From JBGPLJ01 sp041486385 (lineage in GTDB: Bacteria > Pseudomonadota > Gammaproteobacteria > Steroidobacterales > Steroidobacteraceae): DNA of 22,434 nucleotides. A program made the translations under genes and the position numbers. Shown here in pieces: positions 1 through 8,234 of this stretch (positions within the stretch are counted from its first letter, which is position 1; every line of letters starts with the position of its first letter). The notes under the pieces are model-generated. The model saw nothing but the letters and a program-made list of their open reading frames with translations. It searched no databases and was not told the origin of the DNA. The stretch covers positions 1 to 22,434 of the forward strand of contig JBGPLJ010000016.1 of assembly GCA_041486385.1 (NCBI GenBank), read 5' to 3'.

Positions 1-1
1 C

Positions 2-295
2 TACGAGCGCATGACGGCCGACAACGGCGGCCGCGACGCAGTGACGAAATGGAGCCGCCTGTTCCTGGTGCCAGGCATGAGCCACTGTCTGGGCGGCGAG
101 GCGGCACTCGATCGATTCGACCTCCTCGACGCCGTGGTGAATTGGGTGGAGAACGGTACCGCGCCGGATGCAGTTGTCGCCACCGGCAACGCATTCCCTG
201 GACGAAGCCGCCCGCTCTGCCCGTATCCGAAGCATGCGCAATATGGCGGTGCAGGAGACATGGAGAAGTCCGAGAGCTTCGAATGCCGGGAGTAG
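2..295 (+). CDS. Tannase/feruloyl esterase family protein, C-terminal fragment (5' end outside window)
   Basis: Only the last 97 codons are present; the frame is open from base 2 and ends at TAG 293-295. The segment reads RLFLVPGMSHC, then a Gly-rich turn, then DRFDLLDAVVNWVENG and RPLCPYPKHAQY. This is the usual C-terminus of the tannase/feruloyl esterase family (alpha/beta hydrolases that cleave gallate, ferulate or related aromatic esters). The SHC element matches the HC part of the family's CS-D-HC motif, where His is catalytic and Cys makes a disulfide. The enzymes are normally secreted; the signal peptide would lie upstream of the window. Substrate cannot be deduced from this fragment. 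The next gene starts 209 bases downstream, so they are probably separate transcription units. Confidence 0.85.
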   Translation, partial: YERMTADNGGRDAVTKWSRLFLVPGMSHCLGGEAALDRFDLLDAVVNWVENGTAPDAVVATGNAFPGRSRPLCPYPKHAQYGGAGDMEKSESFECRE

Positions 296-504
296 TGCTG
301 CCGGGACTCGTTGTGCGTCAAAAGATGGTGAATACCGGGCGCCCATGCACTTTCCGGGCGATCAGCCGCGAAGCATGGCTGGCATGTCAATAGAACAGGC
401 GTAGTATGCCGGGCACCCGCTCAGGGTCGGCGCTGCTCAGGCGCGACGTATCCGAGTGAGCTTTGCAAGAAAAATCCTAACTCTAATTTCCAAAGGGGAA
501 TTTC

Positions 505-951
505 ATGTCGATCAAGCATCGGTTCGCCGCCTATGCGGCGTTCGCACTTTTCGCGTCCACAAGCATTACCGCACTCGCTGATGATCATAGCTACTCGGAA
601 GGCGAAGTCGTCAGCGTGTCGAGGATCAAGACAGTCGACGGCAAGTTCGACGACTACATGAAGTGGCTCGACACCACGTGGAAGGCTGAACAGGAAGCCG
701 CCAAGAAAGCCGGCTACATCGTCGGCTACCAGGTTGTTGCCTGCGAATCGCGCGGTCCGAATGATCCGGATCTGCTCTTGATCATCACCTACAAGAACTG
801 GGCGGCCCTCGACGGCGCGCTCGCGAAGGGCGACGAGATCTCCAAGCAGATCGAAGGTTCAGTAGCCGCGGCCAATGCGTCGCAGTTCGATCGCGCCAAG
901 ATCCGGACCATCCTCGGCTCGGAGACGGTGCAGGTGCTTAATCTCAAGTAA
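505..951 (+). CDS. Secreted small protein, possible dimeric alpha/beta-barrel fold
   Basis: 148 residues. The start ATG follows an AAAGGGG ribosome-binding site at a good distance. Residues 1-25 form a signal peptide (MSIKHRF, a hydrophobic Ala/Phe stretch, cleavage near ALA-DD). The mature part begins with a strand-like segment (VVSVSRIKTVDGKFDDYMKWL), then a long helix and a second strand (DLLLIITYKNWAAL). That order resembles the ferredoxin-like dimeric alpha/beta barrel of NIPSNAP or ABM proteins, but I do not recognise a named family. No catalytic motif is visible. The gene stands alone, followed 29 bases later by a strong terminator. Function unknown; the fold call is a guess from pattern only. 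Confidence 0.75.
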   Translation: MSIKHRFAAYAAFALFASTSITALADDHSYSEGEVVSVSRIKTVDGKFDDYMKWLDTTWKAEQEAAKKAGYIVGYQVVACESRGPNDPDLLLIITYKNWAALDGALAKGDEISKQIEGSVAAANASQFDRAKIRTILGSETVQVLNLK

Positions 952-980
952 TCCATCGATCAGTCGATTGCGACAGAAGG

Positions 981-1008
981 AGCCGGGCTTCGAGCCCGGC
1001 TTCTTCTT
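981..1008 (+). terminator. Rho-independent terminator
   Basis: Perfect 9-bp stem AGCCGGGCT / AGCCCGGCT (981-989 and 993-1001) with a TCG loop, followed by TTCTTCTT. It sits 29 bases after the stop of the secreted protein gene at 505-951. Confidence 0.85.
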
Positions 1009-1089
1009 AATCCTTGTGCTATTGGAACTTGGCGCAGCCGGGCGGAAAATGCGCTGACGCATCGAACAATAACAACCAGAGTGAACCTC

Positions 1090-2364
1090 ATGCGTCACCT
1101 GACTGTCGCGTTTACGGTCCTGCTCTTTTTTTCATCCGTTCGCGCTGGCGTCGCGGCCACGATCGATGTGCCGGGCGCGCCGGCCGTGCAGGCCGCAGTC
1201 AAAGCCAGCGGCCAGCGCGACCAATTTGCGCGAACCGGCGCCGCGGCGTCCATCCTCGCCAGCATTGTGCGCGCCCAGGCCGGTGACCGCGCGCGGAACA
1301 ACGCGTTCACGCCCGCGGAAGCCGCGCGCATCGCCGAGCTCGACGGTCTCTACAAGGCGGCGGAGCGCAACGATGAGGCGATCCTGCCCGTCGGCTGTCA
1401 GGGTCGCGATTGTGAAGAGCGCTATGACTTCAACCGTTGCTACGGCAAGTATCTCTTTTCAGCGGCGTTCTATCGCGCCGTGTTCGATCGTTTTTTCGAC
1501 GCAAACGTGCAGAGGGCGCTGACGCCCGCACTGTCGAACGCGGGATCGGTATGGCGCGATGCGCTCGCGATGCCGGCCAACAGTCATCCGCTTGATCAAT
1601 TTGCGCCACCGTCGAAGGCGTGTACGGAGGTCGTTACGTCGAGCCCCGTGCAGACTGCAGGCGCGCCGAACCCGTTGACGGCCGGCCCCGCCGCGCCCAT
1701 GGCATCCGCACAGCTTGCGCCCACGCCGACAGCGGCATTCGCCCCGCACGAGGATGCGCTCCGGCGGGCGCGCGCCGCGAGCGTCGACACCACGGTTTTC
1801 GGCCTCGCGCTGGGCGAACCTCTACGATTGCCGCAATGCCCCGCGCAGCCGCTGATCGGCGTCTTCGGTGCCGGCGTGTCCACGACTTGTATCCGAAGCG
1901 ACAAGATGACAGCGGGCGTTGAATCGATGATTGGATCTCTGGAGTCGCTCGGGACCAGGGGCACAACGGCGATTCCCTACGATGCAACCATTCTCATGCC
2001 CGCGGCGAAATGTCCCAGTTGGGTCACGCTCTGCCAGTATCGGGTACACCTCGTCGATGGACGTGTGGTCGCGGTGTTCATGGACACGCACGGCATCGCC
2101 GTGCAGAAGGACGTCGCCGCCGCGCTGACGCAGAAATACAAGGGCGCGTCGAAGTCTGGCTGGAAAGAGTGGACCAACAACGCCGGCAAGAAGCTGCTCG
2201 GGCTCGAGATGAGCTGGAATCTTCCGGGACTCACCGTGAACTTCGAGGGCTACGTCGGTGGCTCGCGCGATGCGACCGGATCGCTGCTGATCGAAACCGA
2301 TGCCATCACCAGGGCGCGCGCCCAGCAGGAAAAGGCGCAGCAGGCCGAAAAGGAAAAGCTCTAA
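1090..2364 (+). CDS. Exported protein of unknown function
   Basis: 424 residues from ATG 1090. A GTG at 1081 would add MNL, but neither start has a strong ribosome-binding site; ATG gives the cleaner signal peptide (MRHL, hydrophobic core, cleavage near GVAA-T, about residue 24). The N-terminal domain (about residues 25-175) is helical and has three clustered Cys (GCQGRDCEERYDFNRCYGKY). A Pro/Ala-rich linker (about 180-220) leads to a C-terminal domain (about 230-400) starting FGLALGEPLRLPQCP, with more Cys, probably disulfide-bonded in the periplasm. The extreme C-terminus is charged and helical (QQEKAQQAEKEKL). The FGLxLGxPLxLPxCP opening is a pattern I associate with uncharacterised periplasmic repeats, but no function can be assigned. 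It is bounded by a terminator upstream and about 100 bases downstream. Confidence 0.75.
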   Translation: MRHLTVAFTVLLFFSSVRAGVAATIDVPGAPAVQAAVKASGQRDQFARTGAAASILASIVRAQAGDRARNNAFTPAEAARIAELDGLYKAAERNDEAILPVGCQGRDCEERYDFNRCYGKYLFSAAFYRAVFDRFFDANVQRALTPALSNAGSVWRDALAMPANSHPLDQFAPPSKACTEVVTSSPVQTAGAPNPLTAGPAAPMASAQLAPTPTAAFAPHEDALRRARAASVDTTVFGLALGEPLRLPQCPAQPLIGVFGAGVSTTCIRSDKMTAGVESMIGSLESLGTRGTTAIPYDATILMPAAKCPSWVTLCQYRVHLVDGRVVAVFMDTHGIAVQKDVAAALTQKYKGASKSGWKEWTNNAGKKLLGLEMSWNLPGLTVNFEGYVGGSRDATGSLLIETDAITRARAQQEKAQQAEKEKL

Positions 2365-2465
2365 GGACGGGCCGGGCGTTCCCTGCGGAAAGTACCTATC
2401 AAGAAGCAGGGGCGGAATGAAATGCGGCGGGAGTAGAATTTTTTTCTTCTTGAAGGAGAGCCCCA

Positions 2466-3614
2466 ATGCCGCCATTCGACATGAGCCTGGTCCAGCGCGG
2501 CGCGCGCCTGCGCCGCTCGCCCTTCTACGAGGCCGAGCAGCGTCACGGTCCTCGCGGCTACACCGTGTACAACCACATGCTCTTTCCCACGCACTTCGAC
2601 GACTTCGAGAAAGAGTACTGGCACCTCCTGAATCACGTGACGCTCTGGGACGTGGCCGTTGAGCGGTGTCTCGAGATATCGGGCAAGGACGGATTCCGAC
2701 TGGCGCAGATGATGACGCCACGCGATCTGTCTGCCTGCGCGGTGGGGCAGGGGAAGTACGTGCTCATCTGCGCGGCCGACGGCGGAATTCTCAACGATCC
2801 CGTGATGACTCGCATGGGAGAGAATCGGTTCTGGTTCGCGCTCGCATCGAGCGACGCTCTCTTCTACGCCAAGGGTCTCGCGGCGAGATCCGGCCTCGAC
2901 GTCGAGATCCGTGAAGCCGAAGCCCACCCGCTGCAGATCCAGGGGCCAAAATCGCGGGACGTCGTGCGGACGCTCTTCGGCGACGCCATCCTCGACCTCA
3001 AGTACTACTTCTTCCGTGAGGCGCAGGTCGACGGTATCCCCGTCATCATCACGCGCACCGGCTGGACTTCCGAGATCGGCTACGAGATCTATCTGCTCGA
3101 CGCAGCCCGCGGGACCGAGCTGTGGGAAAAGATCATGAAGGCCGGCACGCCGTACGACATCCGTCCAACAGGGCCGAGCGACATCCGTCGTATCGAAGGC
3201 GGCATCTTCAACTGGGGTGCCGACATGACGTACGAGAACAACCCATATGAACTCGGGCTCGGCCGGCTGGTGGACCTCGACATGAAGGGCGACTGCGTGG
3301 CGATGGACGCGCTGCGGCGCATCCGCGATCGCGGAGTCGAACGCCGGATCGCGGGCGTCGAGCTCGACGGCGAGCCGTTCCCGGCACTGAACTTCACGAA
3401 GTGGCCGGCGGAAGCGCGGGGCCGGTCGGTCGGACAGGTAACCTCGGCCATCTACTCCCCCAGGCTCAAGAAGAACATTGGCTACTGCTGGTTGCCGAAC
3501 GCACTCGCCGTAGCCGGCACCAAAGTGACGGTAGCGAGCGAGTGGGGGAAGCGCATCGCGACGGTGGTCGCGATGCCGTTCGTCGATCCCGAGAAACGCA
3601 TTCCAGTGTCGTAG
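2466..3614 (+). CDS. Aminomethyltransferase-family (GcvT/DmdA-like) folate-dependent C1-transfer enzyme
   Basis: 382 residues; AAGGAG lies 6 bases before ATG. The sequence follows the GcvT fold: LWDVAVERCLEISGKDG (61-76), GKYVLICAADGGILND with the Asp that matches the family's catalytic or folate-contacting Asp (D111), LQIQGPKSRDVV (about 152-163) and GWTSEIGYEIYLL (about 200-212). A C-terminal barrel (about 290-382) includes VGQVTSAIYSPRLKKNIGYCWL. These enzymes move a one-carbon unit from an amine, methoxy or methylthio donor to tetrahydrofolate. Length and style are closer to DmdA-like demethylases than to glycine-cleavage GcvT, and no gcvH or gcvP lies nearby. The substrate is unknown; O-, N- or S-demethylation are all possible. 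It is convergent with the SRPBCC gene 9 bases away. Confidence 0.85.
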   Translation: MPPFDMSLVQRGARLRRSPFYEAEQRHGPRGYTVYNHMLFPTHFDDFEKEYWHLLNHVTLWDVAVERCLEISGKDGFRLAQMMTPRDLSACAVGQGKYVLICAADGGILNDPVMTRMGENRFWFALASSDALFYAKGLAARSGLDVEIREAEAHPLQIQGPKSRDVVRTLFGDAILDLKYYFFREAQVDGIPVIITRTGWTSEIGYEIYLLDAARGTELWEKIMKAGTPYDIRPTGPSDIRRIEGGIFNWGADMTYENNPYELGLGRLVDLDMKGDCVAMDALRRIRDRGVERRIAGVELDGEPFPALNFTKWPAEARGRSVGQVTSAIYSPRLKKNIGYCWLPNALAVAGTKVTVASEWGKRIATVVAMPFVDPEKRIPVS

Positions 3615-3623
3615 CTGGCGGCT

Positions 3624-4088
3624 TCATCCGTCTGCTCCGAGGCGGCGGCGTGCGGCGTCACGCACCGGCTGTTCCCAGCTGGTCAGATAGGAATCATCGA
3701 AGTGGCCTAGTTTCGCCTGGGCATCGGCATCGAGCGCCGTGAGATCGTAGCGGACGCTTACGCGTGTTTCGCGTCCGTGCGGCTGGCACGTCACCGTCAC
3801 GCGTCGCACGAAGTGGCGACCGTCGATTGCCAGATACTCGACGCGGTGAGCAACGGCATCGAACTCCAGAACGACCCACAGCTCGGGGCTCTGCGCCTGC
3901 GGATCATCGAACACCGCGTTGTGCGGTACCTCGAAGACGGCATTGCGGGTCGTGCGAAACGGCTGCGGTTCACGGGGTGTGTACCGCCAGTCAGGCGCCC
4001 ACTCCGCTTCGTGTTGCGCGTCGAAGAGGGGAAACACGAGCTCGATCGGTGCCGCTACGTCAAAGTCGTGAGCCACGCTGCGTATCAT
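3624..4088 (-). CDS. SRPBCC-fold protein
   Basis: 154 residues from ATG 4088, chosen because GGAGG sits 8 bases upstream; the frame stays open further 5' but without such a site. The opening MIRSVAHDFDVAAPIELVFPLFD (in part) is the typical first strand and helix of START/SRPBCC proteins (hydrophobic-ligand-binding helix-grip fold). Later strands alternate as expected (NAVFEVPHNAVFDD, LWVVLEFDAVAHRVEYLAI, VRRVTVTCQPHGRETRVSVRYDLTAL). It is probably a soluble ligand-binding or polyketide-cyclase-like protein; there is no evidence for the ligand. It is divergent from the lyase gene at 4282 and shares the 193-base region holding the TTGGTACCAA palindrome, so the pair may be co-regulated. Confidence 0.75.
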   Translation of the reverse strand: MIRSVAHDFDVAAPIELVFPLFDAQHEAEWAPDWRYTPREPQPFRTTRNAVFEVPHNAVFDDPQAQSPELWVVLEFDAVAHRVEYLAIDGRHFVRRVTVTCQPHGRETRVSVRYDLTALDADAQAKLGHFDDSYLTSWEQPVRDAARRRLGADG

Positions 4089-4120
4089 GACGGTGTCCTC
4101 CGCGTTGGTATGTATGTACC

Positions 4121-4159
4121 TTGGTACCAAACTATAACGCAGGGAGGGGACGATTGCCA
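4121..4159 (-). promoter_or_regulatory. Candidate promoter with palindromic operator for the SRPBCC gene
   Basis: On the minus strand TGGCAA (4159-4154) and TATAGT (4136-4131) are 17 bases apart. The second is a 5/6 match to the -10 consensus; the first is only a 3/6 match to -35. The predicted start falls in a perfect 10-base palindrome, TTGGTACCAA (4121-4130), next to a GGTATGTATGTACC near-palindrome (4107-4120). This placement suits a repressor operator. No regulator gene is in the window. Confidence 0.4.
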
Positions 4160-4281
4160 GTGCCGCCACGGCGGGCGCCGGCAGGGAGAGTGGAAATCCG
4201 CAGTCACCTGGCAGAGCATCTGGGCAATCGCTTTTGACCGAAGTCGAACGTAATCCTCGATCCCATCGAACAGGAGAAACC

Positions 4282-5157
4282 ATGAGCCACTCCATTTCCA
4301 ATGCTCGGTCGCCCGGCAGCCGGATGCGCGATGCCGTTCGGCAGCGCGAAATCACGCCGTTCATCGGAGTCTATGATGTCTTCTCCGCAGGCATCGCTGG
4401 ACAGCACTTTGACGCGCTGTTCGTCAGCGGCTTCGGCTTCGCCGCCAGTTTCTACGGCCTGCCGGACATCGGCTTTGTCACCTGGTCGGACATGGTCGCC
4501 TGCGTGCAACGCATCCGCACGGTGCTGCCTCAGCATCACATACTGGTGGACATTGACGACGGGTACTGCGACCCGGAAGTGGCCTGCCACGTCGTCTCCC
4601 TCCTCGAAGCGTCGGGCGCTTCCGGCGTCGTGCTCGAAGACCAGAGACGCCCGCGCCGTTGCGGCCATCTCGAGGGCAAGCAAATCATGGAGCTGGATGA
4701 ATACCTCGCCAAGCTGCGCCGGGTTCTGGCGACGCGGCGCGACTTGTTCGTCATCGCCCGCACCGACAGCTCGGACCTCGACGACATCGAACGGCGCGTA
4801 CTGGCGTTCGCCGAGGCCGGCGCGGATGCCGTGCTGGTGGACGGTCTGAAGAGTCTGCAAACCGTTGGGCAACTCAGCGTGAAGGTGAACATACCCTTCT
4901 CCTTCAATCAAATTGCCGGCGGCAAATCACCGCCCTATACGCTCACCGAATTGGCACAGGCGGGCGCCAGGCTCGTCATCTACAGCACGCCGTGCCTTTT
5001 CGCCGCGCAGGACGCCATTGAGAAAGCCATGGCCGTCCTACGTAAAATGGACGGTTCGCTCGCAAGCAGTCCCGTCGCCGTGAACGACTGCACGCGCATT
5101 CTCACCGAAAACCTGAATCGCCGCGCCGCGCCCACAGTCGCAGCTCGTACCCCATAG
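4282..5157 (+). CDS. Isocitrate lyase/PEP mutase superfamily protein
   Basis: 291 residues from ATG 4282, which has AGGAG five bases upstream; a longer frame from 4234 lacks a site. Superfamily motifs are in order: IGVYDVFSAGIA (28-39), the Mg-binding HILVDIDDGYCDP (86-98, Asp90/92/93), GVVLEDQ (115-121), RRCGHLEGK (125-133) and VIARTDS (157-163). RRCGH corresponds to the KKCGH loop of lyases, with Cys127 as the likely acid, so a C-C lyase of a 2-hydroxy or 2-methyl acid is more likely than phosphonate chemistry. Length fits 2-methylisocitrate lyase-like enzymes (about 290-300), but no prpC or prpD is nearby. Substrate unknown. Its neighbours suggest a small carbon-utilisation locus with the C1-transfer enzyme and the SRPBCC protein. 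Confidence 0.88.
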   Translation: MSHSISNARSPGSRMRDAVRQREITPFIGVYDVFSAGIAGQHFDALFVSGFGFAASFYGLPDIGFVTWSDMVACVQRIRTVLPQHHILVDIDDGYCDPEVACHVVSLLEASGASGVVLEDQRRPRRCGHLEGKQIMELDEYLAKLRRVLATRRDLFVIARTDSSDLDDIERRVLAFAEAGADAVLVDGLKSLQTVGQLSVKVNIPFSFNQIAGGKSPPYTLTELAQAGARLVIYSTPCLFAAQDAIEKAMAVLRKMDGSLASSPVAVNDCTRILTENLNRRAAPTVAARTP

Positions 5158-5187
5158 TTTCTACGAGCTCCAGGTTCGCGCATTTCG

Positions 5188-6663
5188 TCAGCCTGCCATG
5201 GAGTAGATCATCTTCATATCCCAGCTCGCGCGTTCGTCAATGCGAATTCCATCGATGTACCAATCCTCCGTCAGCCGCGCGTCGTCGGTTGGCCGCACGA
5301 GTATCTTGGGCATTGCCGAAACACGTTGTCTTTGAGTTGGTGGCTTGAATCCCGCGCCAGACAAGGCGGCCAGGGATCTTCTGGGCAGAGTGGCCGACCA
5401 CACGAACAGTTCTTCGAACAGATCCTGCCGCGTTCCACATTCGAGCAGGACATCGAGTGTCCGATCGTTGACTGCCTCCAGGTCTACGATGCTCACCCTG
5501 GGGTTCGACCCGTCATTCTCGAACTTCTTGCTGAGGATCATGTATCCGTCGAGTTCCGGTTCCCCGACGTAGAAGAACCGATAGTCATTCAGTGGGTTCA
5601 TGAACCGCCAGTCGAAATAGGTCTCGTCGCGAACGTGCCGGATTCGATCATCGTGTCCAATACGCCGCACCAGATGAGCCATGTCGGCCGGCCTCGCCCG
5701 AGGCGACACCTGCACCCGCGTCCCGTCCTTGCTGACCAGAACTCCTCGTCGTCGGTCGAGGCGTGCAAAAGGGCTCCGCTCGCCGCTGCTGAACAAGAGC
5801 GGCGACGATTCATAGCGCCACAGTAAAGGCGTCCGAGTGATCGCGCGGCGCAGCTGATCGTGCCATCGTCTTGAGCGCGAACAACGCTCAATAGGGTCCA
5901 AGTCTCCGGCAGATTTCCAACCTGTGGCAACCGAGGCGTGTACGGTGAAAGGGCTGCCGCTCAGATTGAAAAGATAGTCGATGCCGCGGCGATGCAGATC
6001 ATCGTAGGCCGTTTGCATCAGGTGATGGACGAGGCCGCGGCCGCGGTGATCATCACGGACAAGCAGGTCGTCCGCGACGAAGATCACTCGCCTCAGCGCT
6101 TGCGGACCGAACTCCCAGCAGGACGGATAGAAGCCGCGCATGGCAACGACCTCATCGCCGTCGAGCGCCAGGTAAATTCGCGGTTCATTGCCGTAGGGAT
6201 TCCTTTCATACTTCCATTCGAGATATTTCCGATTCAGATCGACCCGGGGGCTCCAGAGCTGCGTCTGCAGAGCGGCGATTGCCTCCCGGTACTCGGGAGC
6301 GTACTCGACAATGAGTAGTTCCCTCGTGCCCCGTGCACTTCGGCTGCTGACTTCAGAACCGCGTTCGGCCTGGGGGATGAATCTCTCGATGAATCTCACG
6401 ATGAGCCGAACCGTGTCCCACTCCCGGGCAAGGTCCATGGAGGTCGGATTGACGGACTGGCCGATTTGCTTCTCGACCCACAATACGAGATTGAACAGTG
6501 CCAGCGAGTCGAGGACGCCGCCAGCAATCAGGGACGTATCTTCATCGAGGGATTGCTCGAGGCGCAGTTGGTAATCGCCGAGAAACGCATAGAGCTCTTC
6601 ACGTAGTCTGTCGGAGTCCCTGGGAACACTGACGGGATCCGTTGGTGATACAGAGGTGTTCAA
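5188..6663 (-). CDS. Carrier protein-acyltransferase fusion (ACP/PCP-GNAT-GNAT-like)
   Basis: 491 residues if read from TTG 6663, whose last two bases overlap the ligase stop (TTGA). No ATG precedes the carrier domain and no strong ribosome-binding site is visible, so translation is probably coupled. Residues 18-95 are a carrier domain with GGVLDSLALF; Ser53 is the expected phosphopantetheine site. Residues 115-260 are a GNAT domain with acetyl-CoA-type motif A (DDLLVRDDHRGRGL, 198-211). Residues 300-470 look like a second, degenerate GNAT half (ETYFDWRFMNPLNDYRFFYV, VSIVDLEAVNDRTLDVLL, LSGAGFKP). I infer that the ligase loads an acyl or aminoacyl group on Ser53 and the GNAT part moves it to an amine or hydroxyl acceptor. 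The acceptor is unknown; the flippase upstream suggests a lipid-linked glycan or glycolipid. Confidence 0.8.
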   Translation of the reverse strand: MNTSVSPTDPVSVPRDSDRLREELYAFLGDYQLRLEQSLDEDTSLIAGGVLDSLALFNLVLWVEKQIGQSVNPTSMDLAREWDTVRLIVRFIERFIPQAERGSEVSSRSARGTRELLIVEYAPEYREAIAALQTQLWSPRVDLNRKYLEWKYERNPYGNEPRIYLALDGDEVVAMRGFYPSCWEFGPQALRRVIFVADDLLVRDDHRGRGLVHHLMQTAYDDLHRRGIDYLFNLSGSPFTVHASVATGWKSAGDLDPIERCSRSRRWHDQLRRAITRTPLLWRYESSPLLFSSGERSPFARLDRRRGVLVSKDGTRVQVSPRARPADMAHLVRRIGHDDRIRHVRDETYFDWRFMNPLNDYRFFYVGEPELDGYMILSKKFENDGSNPRVSIVDLEAVNDRTLDVLLECGTRQDLFEELFVWSATLPRRSLAALSGAGFKPPTQRQRVSAMPKILVRPTDDARLTEDWYIDGIRIDERASWDMKMIYSMAG

Positions 6664-8201
6664 GATCCGGGCGAGCAGGTTGGATGTTTGAGCAGGCTCG
6701 CATACGGAACCGCGGTCTTGCCTTCGCAGTGCGCAGCGACGTTGGTGCGATTGACCTTGCCTCGCGACGTTCGCGGTATTTCCTCCACCACAAACCATCG
6801 TCGGGGAAGCTGGTGAGTGGCGAGGTGTTGCACTGACCACTGATGAAGTCTGACCAGCGTCGCGTCGTCCGGGGACTCGAGCACTACCGCAACTCCCACG
6901 TCTTCGCCCAAGAGCGCGTCGGCGAGCGCAAACGTGCACACGTCAAGCGTACCCGGGAAGCGCTCGATCACCGTGTCGACATCGCCCGGATAGACCTTCA
7001 TTCCGCCCTTGTTGATCTCCTCGCGCTCCCGGCCTCGAAGGTACAAGTATCCGCGCGCATCGAGAAGACCGATGTCTCCCGTTGAGAACCAGCCCTGAGA
7101 AACGACCTGAGACGTGAGGTCATCTCTGTCGAGGTATCCCCTCATCAGGGCCGGTGTCTGGACCCACACGTGACCGCTCTCTTCGGGAGCGCATTCTTCT
7201 GCCCACACGGGAGGGATCGTCGTATCCCGGCTACGAAGAATTCGGAGTTCCCCGCCCCACGCCTGACCTATGAGGCCATCTTCGGGCTCCGCAAAGGCTA
7301 CGGTTGTTCCCGCAAGCCAGCTGCCGGTTTCGGTGATGCCGTACGCATTCATCACATCTTGGGTCCCCGCCCACTCCTGGACAGATCGCCACAGGCTGCC
7401 CGACAGGGGTGCCGATCCACAAAAGACGCGTGCAAGGGTTCGGCCGGTCGGTGGCCTTGCCGTCTTTGTGGCGAGTCTCCAAACCGTGGGGACAGACGAC
7501 ATGAATGTGATGCCGTGCGTGTCGATCAGTTCACCCAGTTGAATCAGCATGTCGGCTCTGAAGGGCGGCAGCACGTAGAGGTCTTGACCGTATAGCCAGG
7601 GGAACAGGCAATTGCAGATGAGTCCATGCCCAAAGTGTGTGGGTAGCAGGCACAGCGTTCGCCGGTAAGGCGTGAGACCGAGAGACGTTGCAAGACTGGT
7701 CCAGCGGGCCCGCAGCGAGCGATGCGTGTGCACGACGCCCTTGGGATCTCCGGTCGTACCAGACGTGAAGAGAATCAGGGCGTCGTCATCCAGACGGAGC
7801 TGTGAGTCAGTGGGGTTGCCAGCGACAGGCACTGGATTGAGCTCGGGTTTCGATATTGATGTCACTCCGAAGTTGGACAAGGCGCTCGTCACCTGCTGAT
7901 CCGGACTTTCGCCCCACACGGACAGTCTTGGCCGCGTGGATTTCGCAAGAATGCTGATCTCAAATGGCGTCAACCGGGCATCAACTGGGACAGCGCACGC
8001 CCCTGTGTGCCAGATGGCGAGCAGGTCGATGAAGAACTCGATTGAATTACCGTAGTGAAGAAAGACCCGGTCGCCGCGAGTGAGCCCTGCTCTCCGGTAG
8101 TCGCCTAGCCTGGCGCGCACGAGGGCCAGGATTTCTGCGGGGCTGCATGCACGTCCCGTGAGCGGCTCTACGAGTCGACCAACCGTGCGCGTGATGAGCA
8201 T
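6660..8201 (-). CDS. AMP-forming acyl/aminoacyl ligase (ANL superfamily), stand-alone
   Basis: 513 residues; AGGA lies 9 bases before ATG 8201. All core adenylation motifs are present: LILFTSGTTGDPKG (142-155), YGITETG (287-293), GWFSTGDIG (370-378), the hinge and A8 region GREREEINKGGMKVYPGD (390-407) and PRTSRGKVNR with catalytic Lys482. It activates a carboxylic acid as acyl-AMP and then passes it to a thiol. It has no carrier domain of its own, but the next gene begins with one, and the two reading frames overlap by 4 bases, so that carrier is the likely partner. It starts 33 bases after the flippase stop. The acid specificity cannot be read from the sequence; fatty, aryl and amino acids are all possible. 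Confidence 0.92.
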   Translation of the reverse strand: MLITRTVGRLVEPLTGRACSPAEILALVRARLGDYRRAGLTRGDRVFLHYGNSIEFFIDLLAIWHTGACAVPVDARLTPFEISILAKSTRPRLSVWGESPDQQVTSALSNFGVTSISKPELNPVPVAGNPTDSQLRLDDDALILFTSGTTGDPKGVVHTHRSLRARWTSLATSLGLTPYRRTLCLLPTHFGHGLICNCLFPWLYGQDLYVLPPFRADMLIQLGELIDTHGITFMSSVPTVWRLATKTARPPTGRTLARVFCGSAPLSGSLWRSVQEWAGTQDVMNAYGITETGSWLAGTTVAFAEPEDGLIGQAWGGELRILRSRDTTIPPVWAEECAPEESGHVWVQTPALMRGYLDRDDLTSQVVSQGWFSTGDIGLLDARGYLYLRGREREEINKGGMKVYPGDVDTVIERFPGTLDVCTFALADALLGEDVGVAVVLESPDDATLVRLHQWSVQHLATHQLPRRWFVVEEIPRTSRGKVNRTNVAAHCEGKTAVPYASLLKHPTCSPGS

Positions 8202-8234
8202 TGACTGGGATCCTGAGTCGATTGGCGTGCCGCT

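Noticed and set aside
1822..2721. 299-codon minus-strand frame crossing the 2364/2466 gene boundary
   Set aside because: Arg-rich, no domain, overlaps two better plus-strand genes with signal peptide or GcvT motifs.
4234..4239. TTGACC as -35 box for the lyase gene at 4282
   Set aside because: Good -35 match, but no acceptable -10 lies 16-18 bases downstream.
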